Shown here: one piece after another, positions 53,801-62,400 of the stretch
How the letters are laid out: every line of letters begins with the position of its first letter
How positions within the stretch are numbered: the first letter of the stretch is position 1
DNA from: Sclerurus mexicanus
Taxonomy: Eukaryota > Chordata > Aves > Passeriformes > Furnariidae
Assembly (NCBI GenBank): GCA_013396755.1
Contig: VWZF01006663.1
Location: 62,001-126,000, forward strand
Direction of reading: 5' to 3'
Length of the DNA: 64,000 nt
Program-made: the position numbers and the translations under genes
The notes under the pieces: model-generated
Told to the model about the DNA's origin: nothing
The model's input: the letters and a program-made list of their open reading frames with translations, nothing else
Databases searched by the model: none

Positions 53801-54869
53801 CATAAATAATAAAAAAAAAAACCCACTCAACCCTTATAGATTTCACTGTAGTCAATTCTTAAGTACATTTAAAACAAGAACACTCACAAACCAGATAATA
53901 AAATAAATTAGCCTTCTAAACATATTCAAAAGTACCTCTTTTATGCCTAAAAATAATAATGAGCTAAAAGCTGAAAGCAATGGTGTCAGAAGTCAGGCAG
54001 TCAGTGTCTTCATAAAGTCACATGTATGTGTTTTCATCTCAATGTCAGGGAGGCAGGACCAGTTGAACACAATATTAAAAATACCCCAAATAAACAAACC
54101 ACAACATTGTTTAAAAGCTCTCAGCTCTCATTTTAAGACTTTTTTTGCAACGTCGTTCTTATTTTCTATTCTCTGTCATGTTCCTCCAGATTTTGGCACA
54201 ATTCAGTATCTTTAATTGTAAGAAACTCCTGACTGGAAACAGGCGACAGAGCCAGAAGCACGGAGGAGACCACCCTGTACAAGAACCATCTCTGTTTCCC
54301 TGTGTGCTGTTACAAAATACTGCGTTACTGCTGGGAAATAATGGATGCAGCAAGTCCCACAAAAACAAAGACCCCTTGGGAAGGAGCTGATCTTTCCTAA
54401 GTGTGCTAGAGCAGCAACATGTTCTTTCTCATCAGCAAAGAAAGACTGGGCCAGCTCTTTCAGGATCCCTGGCCCTTTCTCCCACATGGGACAGACCAGC
54501 ACAACCAAGCTCTGCATCAGTCTATTGGAATGTGTTGGCCCTGCAGGACCTCTGGAGACCCTTCTCAACATACAGGGGATACCAGCCTCCACCACAGAAA
54601 CATCCTTCACTGTCAAACAACTGCTTGATGGGAAATCCCACATGTGGGCCAGGTCCCACTATGGTGGTGGTGGAGGAAAAGAGGGTGAAAACTTCATCCT
54701 CCACCTCATATGGTGCCTTCCTTACCTTTATGACTTCTTCATCAGCTGATTGGCACTCGATGGAGTCTGAAACGTCTACCACGGACCCGTCCTCCTGCAC
54801 GGCAACAACCTTGACTGGAACTGACACCGTTTTGCCCGTCAGAATGGCCGTGTTAAGGACTTCTGTGTC
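20830..54869 (-). CDS. TMEM132B: TMEM132B (3' half): transmembrane protein 132B, five terminal coding exons
   Basis: The spliced coding sequence is complement(join(20830..21984, 23118..23309, 24593..24866, 30189..30394, 54726..54869)). It encodes 656 residues plus a stop. Every junction has AG/GT borders and the phases fit (0, 0, 2, 0, 0). Known of the family: TMEM132 proteins are single-pass neural adhesion-type molecules with cohesin-like and tandem Ig-like ectodomains, and TMEM132B has been reported to associate with GABA-A receptors. Seen here: conserved family blocks such as VTVWVPRLPLQIE, the SDGSVTPLDIYD segment, a transmembrane helix, and a C-terminus containing DDNIKWVCQDM. The paralogue call rests on recalled similarity of the juxtamembrane and tail sequence (WKYRHKRFAVSEQGN, SYTTILPEDGGPYTNS), which fits B better than C or D. 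The human protein is about 1,078 residues, so roughly 420 N-terminal residues, the signal peptide and the promoter lie beyond the right edge. Family membership is near certain; the paralogue is likely. Confidence 0.92.
21298..21369 (-). other. Transmembrane helix coding segment of TMEM132B
   Basis: About 23 uninterrupted hydrophobic or small residues run from GMYALL to NCVAFA. An acidic residue (LE) lies just outside and a basic cluster (KYRHKR) just inside, giving type I topology by the positive-inside rule. It is the only strongly hydrophobic segment in the 656 residues encoded here. Confidence 0.93.
21985..23117 (-). other. TMEM132B intron D-E (1,133 bp)
   Basis: The intron is bounded by donor GTATGG after 23118 and acceptor CCACAG before 21984. 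The acceptor tract is strongly pyrimidine-rich. The first 29 codons upstream of exon E are open in frame with an ATG at 22069-22071. No other coding sequence was recognised; plus-strand frames here overlap or flank the real exons and look like chance. Confidence 0.9.
23118..23309 (-). CDS. TMEM132B: TMEM132B internal coding exon D (64 residues)
   Basis: This exon is 192 bp, phase 0 at both ends. The acceptor is TTGCTCTTTCAAG and the donor CAG|GTATGG at 23117. The product begins VLSPLSDSILAEKTV, contains LDDRVTITDLGVQLVSGLS and ends DILHTPKQ. It matches the family block just before the membrane-proximal region and is extracellular. Introns on both sides are short (1,283 bp and 1,133 bp), making this part of a compact 3' exon cluster. 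The exon is symmetric, so skipping would remove 64 residues without a frameshift. Confidence 0.95.
23310..24592 (-). other. TMEM132B intron C-D (1,283 bp)
   Basis: The intron has donor GTAGAG and acceptor TTTCAAG. It is AT-rich, with no recognised exon or repeat family. A T-rich and TG-containing stretch at 24480-24540 lies close to the donor side. Confidence 0.9.
24593..24866 (-). CDS. TMEM132B: TMEM132B internal coding exon C (91 residues plus split codon)
   Basis: This exon is 274 bp. Its first G completes the arginine codon begun in exon B, and it ends in phase 0 at CAG. The acceptor is CTATTTACAG at 24867-24868; the donor is CAG|GTAGAG at 24592, a somewhat weak GT context. The product starts PTRDSEEEEDDDKKGKG, an acidic then basic linker typical of this family, and continues CTLQYQHAMVRVLTQF, GSEWQFDITDLVTDFMKVEEP and KLQDGRVLVGREQGITTVQ. 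It is extracellular and contributes a membrane-proximal Ig-like domain. The charged linker is probably a flexible hinge; that is an inference from composition. Confidence 0.95.
26056..26100 (+). repeat. CR1-like 3'-end fragment
   Basis: AGTTGGATGATCTTTGAGG followed by TCTCTGTCAACACAAG resembles the CR1 3' end (GGATGATCTTTGAGGTCCCTTCCAACC type). It is short and diverged, so the call is tentative. Confidence 0.5.
29713..29790 (-). repeat. CR1 LINE 3' fragment
   Basis: The plus strand reads ATCATACAATGGTTTGGGTT then GGAAGAGACCTTTAATGA, the reverse complement of the avian CR1 3' terminus. The right part (CCAAGCCCTGTGGCAGTG) still tracks the element but decays. It sits 67 bases from the CA microsatellite. 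Confidence 0.88.
29857..29892. repeat. (CA)18 microsatellite
   Basis: There are eighteen uninterrupted CA dinucleotides, the longest perfect microsatellite in the window. It lies in intron B-C about 0.5 kb from exon B (upstream of exon C in the transcript). Length polymorphism is likely. Confidence 0.98.
30189..30394 (-). CDS. TMEM132B: TMEM132B internal coding exon B (68 residues plus 2 nt)
   Basis: This exon is 206 bp, entering in phase 0 and leaving with two bases (AG) of an arginine codon completed by the next exon. The acceptor follows a run of 14 T on the minus strand (14 A at 30397-30410). The donor is AAAAG|GTATGC at 30188. The product begins VSDSCDSIFVNGKEM and contains VNFTYQH, VTVWVPRLPLQIE and SDTELSQIKGWR, the most family-diagnostic ectodomain stretch. 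NFT is a plausible N-glycosylation site. Known of the family: this is Ig-like ectodomain sequence on the extracellular side. This exon cannot be skipped alone without a frameshift; only B and C together (480 bp) are frame-neutral. Confidence 0.95.
30397..30410 (-). promoter_or_regulatory. T14 polypyrimidine tract of the exon B acceptor
   Basis: Fourteen consecutive T on the minus strand run directly into the AG of the exon B acceptor (TTTTTAG|GTTTCT). It fits a strong U2AF/PTB-binding tract. Being a homopolymer, its length may vary between individuals. Confidence 0.85.
40550..40630. repeat. AT-rich low-complexity block
   Basis: About 80 bases are made almost entirely of A and T, with repeated AATTAT and TTTATAAT words, in the middle of the large intron. 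No coding signal is present. Confidence 0.8.
42741..42833. repeat. Pyrimidine-rich stretch
   Basis: The plus strand is dominated by T and C (CATTCTTCCCTTTCATG, CTTCTTTCTG, TTTTCTCTTTTCAG) with few purines over about 90 bases. It ends in an acceptor-like TTTTCAG on the plus strand, but the gene is on the minus strand and no open, conserved exon follows. Confidence 0.6.
51446..51515 (+). repeat. MIR/CORE-SINE-like ancient element
   Basis: AGATAAGGAAGCGAGATTCC, then GAGTGATTTACCCACAGACA, then CACACAGGAAATCAGCAAG follow the order and spacing of the MIR motif: GAGGAAACTGAGGC, AAGTGACTTGCCCAAGGTCA, CACAGCTAGTAAG. It is diverged, as expected for a copy predating amniote diversification. Boundaries are approximate. 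Confidence 0.55.
54279..54300. repeat. Copy 1 of an exact 22-base dispersed repeat
   Basis: The core AGAACCATCTCTGTTTCCC is shared, within a 22-base exact match, with 57191-57212. The two copies lie on either side of exon A in the same orientation. Outside the match the flanks diverge quickly. Confidence 0.7.
54726..54869 (-). CDS. TMEM132B: TMEM132B internal coding exon A (48 residues)
   Basis: This is the first (most 5') exon of the gene in the window: 144 bp, phase 0 at both ends. The acceptor is a pyrimidine-containing tract ending CACACAG, read on the minus strand from 54870 upward. The donor is AAG|GTAAGG at 54725. It opens with DTEVLNTAILTGK and contains VKVVAVQEDGSVVDVSDS, ending EEVIK, a recognisable conserved block of the TMEM132 ectodomain. 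One cysteine (IEC) probably lies in the Ig-like fold. Because it is a multiple of three with symmetric phase, skipping it would keep the reading frame. A 24.3 kb intron separates it from the next exon. No further upstream exon was found between 54870 and 64000. Confidence 0.93.
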
Positions 54870-55775
54870 CTGTGTGCACAGACAAAGGGAGGATGGGCAT
54901 TAGAGAGGGACAAAACCATGAGGATGAACCCAGCGCTGCCTCTGAAAGGGACAAGTGCAGAGGTGGGACCCTCCCTTGCACACACCTTTTAAGCTCCCTG
55001 CAGTCCACGGTTTAGCAACTTTCTTGGCCAAAAGCTCCATCTGGACAATCAAGTTCTGGTTTCGACAAACATATGGACTTATTCTTTTTGAGCTCATTTA
55101 CAGGTCCGGCTGCTGTGGCAATGAAATCTATAATGTAATAAGGCACAAAGGCCTGTCTGCAGCTCAGCAGTACCACAGGTAGGATCTCCAGGGTGTCAGC
55201 AGCTCCTCCCAGCCCTGTGCCCCAAATCATGCCAGTGATTTGGGGGGTGATAATCAAGCATTACAATAACAGCATTTCTTCCTTACTGTCCCAACTAACA
55301 GTGCTCTGTGTTGACCATTTTCCCTTTTTTGAACTTAAATACATGAGGAGAAAAACTATGAATCCATACACTTTCTTTTTTTTTAAGTTTTCCCCATCAA
55401 AATGCCACCTAGAGATGTTTTACCACATTTATCTCTAATTCTGATGAATTCACAGTGCTGGCACTCTAATGACTCCATTAACACAGCCTTCCTCTGTGTC
55501 TCAGTATGGCTGCAGTTTGATTAATTACTCCAAATGAGTTGCTTCAGAGGTCCGTGCCTCGTGTTAGCAGGTATGCAGAGTGGAGGGGAGCAGCCTGTCT
55601 CTGCATAAGCAGTGCTTACTGCCCGCCCAAAGCCTGGCACACGCGGGGCAAGGAATGCTCTGGGATTCCACAGAGATTCATTCCAATCCTCTCAAAAATC
55701 CTGCAATAGGAAATACTGCTTTGAATCAATCCGCTTTTCATTTTTCAACTTCCATAAAACTAATTGCTTGCACTT

Positions 55776-55787
55776 GGGGGGGGGGGG
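55776..55787. repeat. G12 homopolymer
   Basis: Twelve consecutive G on the plus strand, an unusually long G run for AT-rich intronic DNA and prone to length variation. Confidence 0.95.
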
Positions 55788-57190
55788 AAGTTGCTTCAAA
55801 CTAATCTAACTTTAAATTCCATTATTAGAATTGGTGGAAGAAGAAATGGATTTTAGTGAAAAATTTGATGGCAGCTTGCATAGGGAGATATATTCACTAT
55901 CGTTTGCTCTGCTGCGAGATTGATAGAGAATAATGGGCATTGACCACAAGCTAAGGACAGCTGCAGAAGACCAATAAATACTTGCAACTAAGATGTATTA
56001 TTAATCAATATTCGGAAACTTTTGCAAAAAGCACGCTGAATTAAATGAGCTGAAGTACTAATAACACTAGTGCCAGCTAACTAATATAGTCTTCTAGAGG
56101 TTTATGGGCAGCCATGTTCCCCAAAAGCATTTAAGCATCACAACAGCACTAAGAGGACGTGTTCAACTTGACACTTAGACTTCAATGTGATTTAAGAGTC
56201 ATCTGGAATAAAGATGCTTTTCAGCATAATACCTCATGAAATAAATATACCCTCTTTGTCTGTTCTCTGTGAGGCACAAACCAGATGTTTTACACAGTAA
56301 ATGACTGTCTAGTTTTTGTTTATGCTGAATGGGCTCATTTGTAACCAGCTGCCATCCATGAGGGAGGGACATTGGGAAAGAGAGAAGTATGTGACAGAAG
56401 TGGAAGTGCAAGAGAACAACTGTAAAACCTTTACAAAGACTGAGATTTGAATAAGGCTAAGAAGAAAATGCATTGCCAGGTGAAAGAAAACACTCTAGAT
56501 GCACCTTGGGTGGAAGAAGGTTGTATAAGATAGACAAAGAGAAACAGGGTAATTCATCCACGAGCATGTCAGAGAAGAGATAGTGAGATTTCACCAAACC
56601 AACTGCAAATATCCCATATATCCTAAGCCATCAACCCAACACAAACATATGCCAGATATATGATGAAGACCTGGTGGTCCCATGTCAAAAGGCTCCCAAG
56701 GAGCAGCTTTCCATTTCTAAGCCACTCTCCAACATCAGACAGTTTTCTTCAGTGCATCTGGGAAGCGCTATTTTGGCCAAGGTCACTAACAATGAACACA
56801 TGACTAATTTCCCTTCCAAACACACCCTGTTAGCACAGCAACTCCTCCAGGTCAGGCAGGCAGCCCTCGTGTGTAATTACAGTCTGGTCCAAAGCACTTC
56901 CAAGTCACAGATTAAAGGTTTCTTTGGCCTTCAGTGGACTTGGAATCAGGTTCACAACAGGCCTGAACCTATTTCTCCTGTGGCTTTTGTGCTGTTCATT
57001 CTATCACCCACGTGTTGACCGTCATGTGTGCCAAAGGATAAAAAACCTCTGCCTCCTTTGAACATTAAGTGCTGTTTAGCTAAAGCTGAAGTCTGACTTT
57101 GATGTGCTGAAGGAGAATGCAAAGTTTATAGAGACATTTGCATTCCTTTCATAAACGCCCTGTGAAGATGAGCATGAGACAAACACAGGC

Positions 57191-57212
57191 ACAAGAACCA
57201 TCTCTGTTTCCC
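57191..57212. repeat. Copy 2 of the 22-base dispersed repeat
   Basis: Same orientation and exact identity over 22 bases to 54279-54300. Probably a remnant of an unrecognised repeat family or an old local duplication. Confidence 0.7.
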
Positions 57213-59385
57213 AGTGCACACGGGAACCCACCGTGCTAATTAGCTGGTGCTGCCTCACAAAAACTGCACTTCACTGGTAAGCAATTCCACTACAGAAATC
57301 AATATTTCAGCTGCCTGATGTTACACAAGTATAATAGGCTGTGTAAAGACTTTCTAAGAGCTGGCTATTTATAGACTGAAAAAATGTATTTTCTCTGAGG
57401 AAGAAATACGAACTAATTGACTGTCCATTAGATTTATAAACAGACTTTCTAGTGCATCTTCAAAAAGTAAGAGCATTTCATTTAAATTCTCTTAGGTTTG
57501 TTTTTTATTTCCATGGTTGGGTTTATTACAGGAAAAAAAGTTACTGAACTTTAGATGCTTGTGCTGGTTATTACTAACAGCATCCAAAATGCAGGGAGGG
57601 GTATTCATGTTGATTTACACAGGTATGTCCTCCCATGTAGCACAGCGTAAGTGACACACGAGGAACAACACCCAGGGACCACCAGCACAAACCTCCAACT
57701 GTGGACCCTTCAAGGACCCTGGTGAAAAACTGGGAATCCTTTCCCATTTCTGTTGTTGAGGGTTTCAGCTGCCGGATCTTGACCAAAACCCTCAGTTCCG
57801 CAGCCTGGGTGGAAGCTACACATTTGTATCCCAGGCTCTGAGTAATAATAATGTGTGTGTTTATCTCCAGCTCTTCCTCTGTACCTGAATGCATTAGCAC
57901 TTCAGCAGAGCTCTTCTTAATTACAACTGTAACCTGCTAATAGCATGTCTTTGTTGTCTGAGGGAATCTACTTCTTATGCAGCCTAGGCTAAATTAAAAT
58001 TTAATACAACATCAGGTCGCAACAGAACTAGGAAGCAAATGACAGCTGTTTAATTAAAACCTAAAGCTGATTAGATGGCACTACTGAGAGAAATACTCAA
58101 GAGGAAGAGCTGAAAACTACTGAAACTCCAGGCCAGGATAATGGCTTTATTTAAATAAGAATAAATGCTGCACACAGCCATAATATAGGTTTGACAACGA
58201 GTTGCTTTGGACAAACGGTGTGGGAAATGTGAACGGGAGACATGTCAAGATAAAGCTGTGACTGCTGTTCCTTGTGGATGGGACCAGAGGCAGGGATCAC
58301 CAAGGAATAACTCCAATAGGTGGACACAAACCAACTGAGGAACTCCGGGCATAAAGGTCCCAATAATTACACTGTGAACACCATGGTGACTTAAATCCTC
58401 CTCAGGCAGGTGACTCTAGGGCACCTCACCCACCTTCCATACGCCAACATGAAAAGAGGGCTTTTCCCCTCTCTTTTGATTGAAACATAAAGACATGGAG
58501 AAACAGATTACACGTGTCACAAGACGGCATCTCAGGAGCTGGGCACAGGTCACCCAGCCCCAAATCCCCAGGGCACGGTTGCTGCCCCTCTGTGAGCAGC
58601 CAGCATCCTTCCCCCGAAGTCCGGCGAGGCACAGAAGTCCCACACCAACCCAGCTTCCCGCGGCAGATATCATCCTTGTGATTAATGCACCAGCTGGTTG
58701 TGTTTTTTTAGAGGTTAACAAAACATGCTACAGTACAGTAAACCCAATAAACACTCAATTGTAAATCAGGAGGGAAACCTAAAAAGCCAACCCTATTCCA
58801 CTGACAAATGCTATAACTAAATGCCTTTTGGCATTTAGCTGAAATGACTGTCTTCAGTGAAGAAGGCAGAGAGCTGGAACATTTGTCTGTAGAACTGCAT
58901 TCCTTCATTATTATTTCTTTCCCCGGAGTGTACCTCACGAAAATACATTTGTAATATTAGAAAGAAAGTTTAGGAGCCGGTTCTTCTGCCTGGAAACGGC
59001 ATCTCTAAAAAAATGTAAATTACAGGGCAGATTGTGACGTGTGGGCTGGGCTAGGGGAGGGGTTTTTATTTGATAAATTATTCACCACCTTTTTCTTCAG
59101 ATCAAGAGCAAGTCAATACAAATCCATTAAGCAAGCTTAATATATAAATTAGATGCTTCGCTGAAATTATTGTAATCCAAAGCGATTCTGCACTTTCCCC
59201 TCCTCATGGCTGAATACCATTTTATGTTTCAGATACATATTAATGAAGCTGTCTATATTTTCCATTATATCAGGTAAGAGACACCATTTTGTCATCCAAT
59301 GGTGAGAACAAACAACTGGGATTATGTGTTTAGGAAACATGAGGAAACATAAACAGTCTTGCAAAGAGCTGATGCTGTTATTTGA

Positions 59386-59424
59386 CCCTTTTTCCTTCCT
59401 CTTTTCCTTTTCTTCTTCCCTTCT
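59386..59424. repeat. 39-base uninterrupted pyrimidine tract
   Basis: Only C and T occur on the plus strand (CCCTTTTTCCTTCCTC then TTTTCCTTTTCTTCTTCCC). In the transcript orientation this is a purine tract of GGAA/GAAG words. It is intronic, with no exon recognised next to it. Confidence 0.9.
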
Positions 59425-62400
59425 AATAAAGGGCCCAAATTATGGCTACTTCCTTACTTGCAAACATCATTTTAGTGGAGCCACTTGTGGAATCAACTAT
59501 TTACCAAGTTTTCAGGTGTCAGCACGAGTCCCCCTGCCCTGAGAAGCACATGTGTTGCCAGAAGGTCATTCCCACTCCCCCCAACATCCTTCTGTCTCTG
59601 GCTATTTCCTCCTTTCAGCCTCTTGTCCAGCGTATCACTGTGAGGAGGGATCAGTTATGACAGATGGCAAATCACAAATACTGCAGGCTATCGTGTCAAA
59701 GTTAAAGGTCATCCCTCACCTCCTTTGTGTACCTGAATAATAGCTTTATTTCATAGGGGGGTCCCAAAGGAAGATCAGGCAGGTGCATCTATTCTGCAGG
59801 AGAAATTAATTAATGCAGACTGAACCATACACAGAGGTTCCTAATCACTGGTTCTTACCCAACAATGTAAGCAGCAACCATTAGCCTGAATGAATATTAT
59901 TCTAGATGTGTATCAGTGTGTGCTGCAAAACCAATTTGCTGTAGCACAAAAAAAGCATGATCCAGAGACTCCAAAGTGCAATCTTATTTCATAACTTGTC
60001 TTTTTGCCACAGATGATACACTGGAGGAAGTTCTTGCCTTAGCAGAGTATACCTGGCACATGCAGTCAGCTGGAGTGGTAATTCTGTCTTGGAGTTCATG
60101 GAAACTAAAGCTGAGATTTATTCCATTTTGTCTTTTATTTTATGAAGGAAATTCAGCTCATTCTGAGGTTTATGTAGAATGAATAAGCAAAACCTGCTGC
60201 TGAAGGTGAAACCTGATTAGACTCACAGATACTGTCATATCTGTGACCTGAGGCAGTTTTATTTTATTTTTGATAACTCAGAACAGATCTGCCCCCATTA
60301 AGCAAAGGTTCAGAAGACAGCCTGGTGCACTTGGCAGAAGTAATTGCAACCTGTCAGGCAATCTCCACTGTCTCAGCTAAGTACCAGTGCCTTCTGCATG
60401 AGCAAAAGACCTTTCCTGAGACTGGGCTCTTGCTATTTCGCTTCAGCACATTATGTCCCACTAGAGTTTCTTCACCAAACCTGTTGCGTTAGGCATTGTG
60501 ACACCATTTCTCTGAGGGAGAAGGAGCTGGAGAGCTGATTTTAGTTGTCTGCACAGAGAACAGACAAGAGCTCCTGCCTTGTGTTTCAGGACCTTTTAGT
60601 ACACCAAGAAATACAGGAGCTAAAGTCAGCCTAAAAGGATGCTAAATTCTGCCAGTCATTCACGCTGGGATTTACGCTGTATTTAGGAACCCGAGCTTTC
60701 ATGTGGCAGACTTGTGCCAGTTCTTCTCAACTCTGAATGATTGGGACCCATTTTAAAGCACATTTAGGATTTCACAGTTCATTGAAAGATATTGTTTTTT
60801 TTCCTTTTTATTCCAGAAAAACATAATCATGGTCTGACTTAATAAAATTGTGCATCGCCTCCAACTGAAATCCCTGTGTGCAAGTGGACGCAAAATGGGT
60901 AAGTTGTCTATTCAAGAGCAGTGAGCCTCAGTACAGACTGATACACTAATGATTGTTTTCAAATGGCCATGAAATTAATATAAACACTCCTGAAAGGCAT
61001 CATTTTTTCCACAGAGAAATCTAGGGAGCCCATGCTTTGACTAGTTTATGGAACATAATTATCGGATTCACTTGAGTACCAAAAGTAGTCTGAGATATAA
61101 TTTTCTGGCTCTGTATCTTTGTCCCACAGGTTTAATAATATTTAATAACACTGGGGAGGGCCATTTTGAAAAGTTTCTTTCAGACACTTTTCTAACTCTT
61201 TTCCTAGTCATGACAATTTCCTTTGGAGTGGGTTGGAGGGAGGGTTTTGGGGCAAATTCTATGCCACTGGTCCAAAGGGAGAGCTGGCAACTCAGCGGCT
61301 TGAAAAGGCTTCAGTTTCACAAGTGCAAAACTACCGACACTGAAACATAAGGTTGCATATCACATGAGTTTACTGCCACAATCTGTGTGCTCATCTTCTG
61401 CCATGAGCACTACCTGGGCAGGAATCCATGTCCTTCTGTAACAACAGCTGTTTAATGCTATAGAAGAATGCACTAATTAATTACAGCATGTCCACACCAC
61501 TTCCCAACACGCTGCAGGAGCATCATCATGAGGGGAGTCTGGGTTCTCTCTCTGCTTCAGACACCATGACTGGCTTTGTGAAGCCACTCAGAGTGGCTAC
61601 GGCATCAGAAAACCTTAGAAAGAGGTTTGAGCAGAAAAAGATCCGAGGGAAAGTGACCATAACATCAGGCAAAGTCCTCTGAGATCCCCTGATACAAGAG
61701 AGTTGTCCGGCATTCATTATACAGGGCATTCAGAAGAACTGGATTCTACATCTCCCTCAGCATACTTCAAACACTGGTGTTAAGTCCTGGACAGAACTAG
61801 ATGCATATTAACTAAATTTCAGAAGTGCATTATGGAGCTTAAACGGGAATAGAGATCTGTGAGATGCTCACATTCACTGTCCTGCAAAAGGAGGATTTCA
61901 TTTTCCGCAGGACACGGATCTGACAGGAAAGACCTCTGCCTTACCCAAAGAATTACCCTTTTTTTGCTTGAAGACAGGCTGTCTTATCTGTCAGGACCAG
62001 ACTGCTGCACTTACTTATTCTACCCATTTAGGTAATTTCACAGGCTTGCATTGGCCTGGTCTGGGATGTAAAACACACCCAGACATTGCTGCAGGACTGG
62101 CTTTTCAGGCAGCAGACGCTGGGGAGGCAGAATGTTTCCCACCATTCTCACACAGGCTCTTCTCCCCCCAGGTGCCTGCGGTGAGCGATTCATTCCCTGC
62201 CAGTTCACGTCTTAGGGCAGCACAAGTGACACTTTGGAAGATTTATCTCTCTCCACTGCTTACGAAATGGCTCCAGTGTCTCTTTATACTTGATTTCTAG
62301 AATTAGGGAGAGAGACTCTTTCCCCTCCTGCTTTCAGAATTATAAACAATCAGTACCTATACACAACTGGTGGCTCCTTTACTCCTCGGAGATAACAGTG

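Larger units (their letters stand above)
30395..54725 (-). other. TMEM132B intron A-B (24,331 bp)
   Basis: Large intron with no recognised extra exon. Contents seen: AT-rich low complexity near 31160-31200 and 40550-40630, a G9 run at 37092-37100, a T12 run at 37910-37921, a pyrimidine-rich stretch at 42741-42833, a MIR-like SINE at 51446-51515, an AT-rich homeodomain-site-rich block at 52030-52360 and an A12 run near 53810-53821. Frames up to 174 codons occur (45959-46483 plus) but show no domain and no splice context. Confidence 0.85.

Noticed and set aside
54403..54903. 166-codon plus-strand frame (and overlapping 134-codon frame)
   Set aside because: Overlaps exon A in antisense; the composition is low in recognisable structure and no homologue comes to mind.
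57574..57900. 108-codon minus frame considered as the next upstream TMEM132B exon
   Set aside because: It does not match the family sequence that should precede DTEVLNTAILTG, and no acceptor/donor pair gives the phase 0 join needed.
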